Origin: DATFWC01 sp045801465
GTDB lineage: Bacteria > Pseudomonadota > Alphaproteobacteria > Rhizobiales > Xanthobacteraceae
Assembly (NCBI GenBank): GCA_045801465.1
Contig: JBJMSU010000050.1
Span: 1-17,531, forward strand
Direction of reading: 5' to 3'
DNA: 17,531 bases
Part shown: piece after piece, positions 15,811-17,531 of the stretch
Layout of the letters: each line of letters begins with the position of its first letter
Position numbering within the stretch: position 1 is the first letter of the stretch
Program-made: the position numbers and the translations under genes
The notes under the pieces: model-generated
The model's input: only the letters and a program-made list of their open reading frames with translations
Database searches by the model: none
Told to the model about the DNA's origin: nothing

Positions 15811-17247
15811 ATGAGACGTCTGCGCCGGACCAAGATTGTGGCAACGCTCGGTCCGGCCTCGTCGGAGCGGTCGGTCATCAACCAGCTTTTCATGGCCGGC
15901 GCCGACGTGTTCCGCATCAACATGAGCCATACGTCGCACGACCGCATGCGCGAGCTCGTCGCCGACATCCGCGCCGTGGAGACCGAGCATGCGCGGCCGA
16001 TCGGAATCCTGGTCGATCTGCAGGGGCCGAAGCTGCGCATCGGCAGCTTCAAGGACGATGCGGTGACGCTCGCATCGGGCGCCGACTTCGTCTTGGATTC
16101 GGATCCCGCGCCCGGCGACATTCATCGCGTTCAGCTGCCGCACCCCGAAATTCTTGCCGCCCTCGAGCCCGGCCACACGCTCCTGCTCGACGACGGCAAG
16201 ATCCGCCTCCATACGCTGGAGACCACTGAAGATCATGCCCGCACCCAGGTCGACGTCGGCGGCCGGTTGACGGCGCGCAAAGGCGTCAGCCTGCCCGACA
16301 CGACCATTCCGTTTTCCGCCATGACGGCGAAGGACCGCTCCGACCTCGATGCCGCGCTGGCGACCGGTGTCGACTGGGTTGGCCTCTCGTTTATCCAGCG
16401 GCCGGAGGACATTGCCGAAGCCAAGAAAATCGCGCGCGGGCGCGCCGGCGTGCTGTCCAAGATCGAGAAGCCGCAAGCCGTGCACCGTCTCGCCGAGATC
16501 ATGGACTTCACCGACTCGCTGATGGTCGCGCGCGGCGATCTCGGCGTGGAGATGCCGCTGGAAAAAGTGCCGGGCATTCAGAAGCAGCTCACGCGCGCGG
16601 CGCGGCGCGCCGGCAAGCCGGTGGTGGTCGCGACGCAGATGCTGGAATCCATGATCGCAAGCCCGGTTCCGACCCGTGCCGAAGTCTCGGACGTGGCGAC
16701 GGCCGTGTTCGAAGGCGCGGACGCCGTCATGCTGTCCGCCGAATCGGCCGCCGGAAAATATCCGGTCGAGGCGGTCGCCACGATGAACCGGATCATCGAG
16801 GAGGTCGAAAACGATCCGACCTACCGCACCATCATTCAGGCCCAGCGCGCCGAGCCCGAGGCCACCGGCGCCGACGCGATCGCCGCAGCCACGCGGCAGA
16901 TCGCCGAGACGCTCGATCTTTCGGCAATCGTGTGCTGGACCAGTTCGGGGGCAACCGGATTGCGGCTCGCCCGCGAGCGGCCCAACCCGCCGATCGTCGC
17001 CATTTCCCCGAATCTATCCACCGGGCGCAGGTTGTCTCTGGTGTGGGGCGTGCATTGCGTCGTCGCGCAGGATGCGCGCGATCAGGACGACATGATCGAC
17101 CGCGCCAGCCGCATCACCTGCAAGGAAGGCTTCGCCAAGCCTGGTCAACGCATCATCATCGTCGCCGGCATTCCGCTCGGCACGCCGGGCGCGACCAACA
17201 TGATCCGCATCGCCTTTCTCGACAGCGAAGCGGCGCAAGGGCTGTAG
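15811..17247 (+). CDS. pyk: Pyruvate kinase
   Basis: This 478-residue enzyme transfers phosphate from PEP to ADP, the last step of glycolysis, in the cytosol. It has the expected motifs: TKIVATLGPAS at the N-terminus, RINMSH, DLQGPKLRIG, DTTIPFSAMTAKDRSDL, catalytic K217 in SKIEKPQAV, Mg2+ ligand D243 in MVARGDLGVEMP, VATQMLESM, and the ADP-site region SAESAAGKYPVEAV. The C-terminal allosteric domain is complete. The frame is open upstream to a GTG at 15634 but I start at ATG 15811. That gives the family's normal N-terminus, and the 59-residue extension would be translated from the two hairpins. The ribosome site is weak. It may belong to the transcript of glycerate kinase and DUF1036 or have its own promoter in the hairpin region. 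Confidence 0.97.
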   Translation: MRRLRRTKIVATLGPASSERSVINQLFMAGADVFRINMSHTSHDRMRELVADIRAVETEHARPIGILVDLQGPKLRIGSFKDDAVTLASGADFVLDSDPAPGDIHRVQLPHPEILAALEPGHTLLLDDGKIRLHTLETTEDHARTQVDVGGRLTARKGVSLPDTTIPFSAMTAKDRSDLDAALATGVDWVGLSFIQRPEDIAEAKKIARGRAGVLSKIEKPQAVHRLAEIMDFTDSLMVARGDLGVEMPLEKVPGIQKQLTRAARRAGKPVVVATQMLESMIASPVPTRAEVSDVATAVFEGADAVMLSAESAAGKYPVEAVATMNRIIEEVENDPTYRTIIQAQRAEPEATGADAIAAATRQIAETLDLSAIVCWTSSGATGLRLARERPNPPIVAISPNLSTGRRLSLVWGVHCVVAQDARDQDDMIDRASRITCKEGFAKPGQRIIIVAGIPLGTPGATNMIRIAFLDSEAAQGL

Positions 17248-17256
17248 CCCTCGTCG

Positions 17257-17291
17257 TCACCGGGCCGGCGCAAAGCGCCGAGACCCGGTGA
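17257..17291 (+). terminator. Long hairpin after pyk; possible terminator or palindromic repeat
   Basis: An outer stem TCACCGGG (17257-17264) / CCCGGTGA (17284-17291) encloses an inner stem CGGCGC (17266-17271) / GCGCCG (17275-17280) with an AAA loop. It begins nine bases after the pyk stop. There is no T-run, so termination would be weak or the hairpin may mainly stabilise the mRNA 3' end. The sequence looks like a palindromic repeat type frequent in Bradyrhizobiaceae intergenic regions (from memory). Confidence 0.6.
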
Positions 17292-17314
17292 TCCGTCTTT
17301 GATGAAAGGATGGA

Positions 17315-17522
17315 TTGCCGGGTCAACCCCCCTAGGCGCTAATATAACGGAGTGCCCGCGATCCTATGGTTCGAGACGCGTCGCTACGAGACGCTCCTCA
17401 CCATGAGGATCGCTTCGTTAGACCTCATCCTGAGGAGGCGCCGAAGGCGGCGTCTCGAAGGAGAGGTCGTTCACTTTGCCATTCCAGCCTTATGTTAGCG
17501 CCTATGGGATCAAGCCCGGCAA
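17315..17522. repeat. Palindromic repeat split by an insertion
   Basis: ATTGCCGGGTCAA (about 17314-17326) and TCAAGCCCGGCAAT (17510-17523) are the two halves of one palindrome. Joining them at the shared TCAA gives ATTGCCGGG-TCAAG-CCCGGCAAT with nine-bp perfect arms. This is the form of a short palindromic repeat I remember as abundant in Bradyrhizobiaceae. The TCAA on each side (17323-17326 and 17510-17513) looks like a four-base target duplication made by the inserted element. Confidence 0.65.
17327..17509. mobile_element. 183-bp MITE-like element with terminal inverted repeats, no coding capacity
   Basis: The ends are imperfect inverted repeats. TAGGCGCTAATATAA (17333-17347) on the left matches 14 of 15 bases of the complement of TTATGTTAGCGCCTA (17490-17504) on the right. 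Further inward it is built of nested palindromes: TTCGAGACGC (17370-17379) / GCGTCTCGAA (17450-17459), CTCCTCA (17394-17400) / TGAGGAG (17431-17437), and two copies of CCTCA-N3-TGAGG (17396-17408 and 17423-17435). It has no transposase and is flanked by TCAA on both sides. The inner CCTCATCCTGAGGAG type is, as I recall, a high-copy repeat in related genomes. The transposase family that would move it is unknown. Confidence 0.6.
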
Positions 17523-17531
17523 TGACGGCTA

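Noticed and set aside
15620..15814. 64-codon open frame across the pyk upstream hairpins as a small gene
   Set aside because: The DNA is explained by two large palindromes, which stay open in more than one frame; there is no ribosome site or known domain.

Overview
The window is GC-rich chromosomal DNA from an alphaproteobacterium, most likely a Hyphomicrobiales member close to Bradyrhizobiaceae/Xanthobacteraceae. The reasons are a GapR (DUF2312) gene, the alphaproteobacterial neighbourhood DUF1244, DUF1036 and pyk, a DUF882 protein beside an L,D-transpeptidase, and intergenic palindromes of a kind I remember as common in that group. The taxonomic call is inference. No rRNA, tRNA, CRISPR array, phage gene or transposase gene is seen.

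Layout. (1) 1-3847: a truncated XRE-type regulator on the minus strand, an AT-rich divergent promoter region, then a small three-helix membrane protein and a P2-type cation (probably Ca2+) ATPase, likely co-transcribed. (2) 4046-9816: an NtrC-type sigma-54 response regulator, a periplasmic YcbB/LdtD-type L,D-transpeptidase and a DUF882/MepK-type murein endopeptidase-like protein. The last two probably make and cut 3-3 peptidoglycan cross-links. A good intrinsic terminator and a cluster of GTTAACC-like half-sites lie between them. (3) 9982-10671 (minus): gapR and DUF1244. (4) 10793-13474 (minus): a two-gene molybdenum hydroxylase operon (iorA-iorB type) with a Tat signal on the large subunit and a strong terminator. 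(5) 13636-17247 (plus): glycerate 2-kinase, secreted DUF1036 protein and pyruvate kinase. Glycerate 2-kinase feeds 2-phosphoglycerate into lower glycolysis, of which pyruvate kinase is the last step.

The coding content is mostly recognisable. The least ordinary material is non-coding. Two large hairpins in tandem lie just upstream of pyk (15609-15771). After pyk, a 183-bp element with terminal inverted repeats appears to have inserted into a pre-existing palindromic repeat, leaving a TCAA duplication on both sides (17315-17522). I found no convincing new defence or biosynthetic system. The leads most worth checking are these repeats, the possible CtrA link of the wall genes, and the insertion of the hydroxylase operon within the gapR-pyk neighbourhood.
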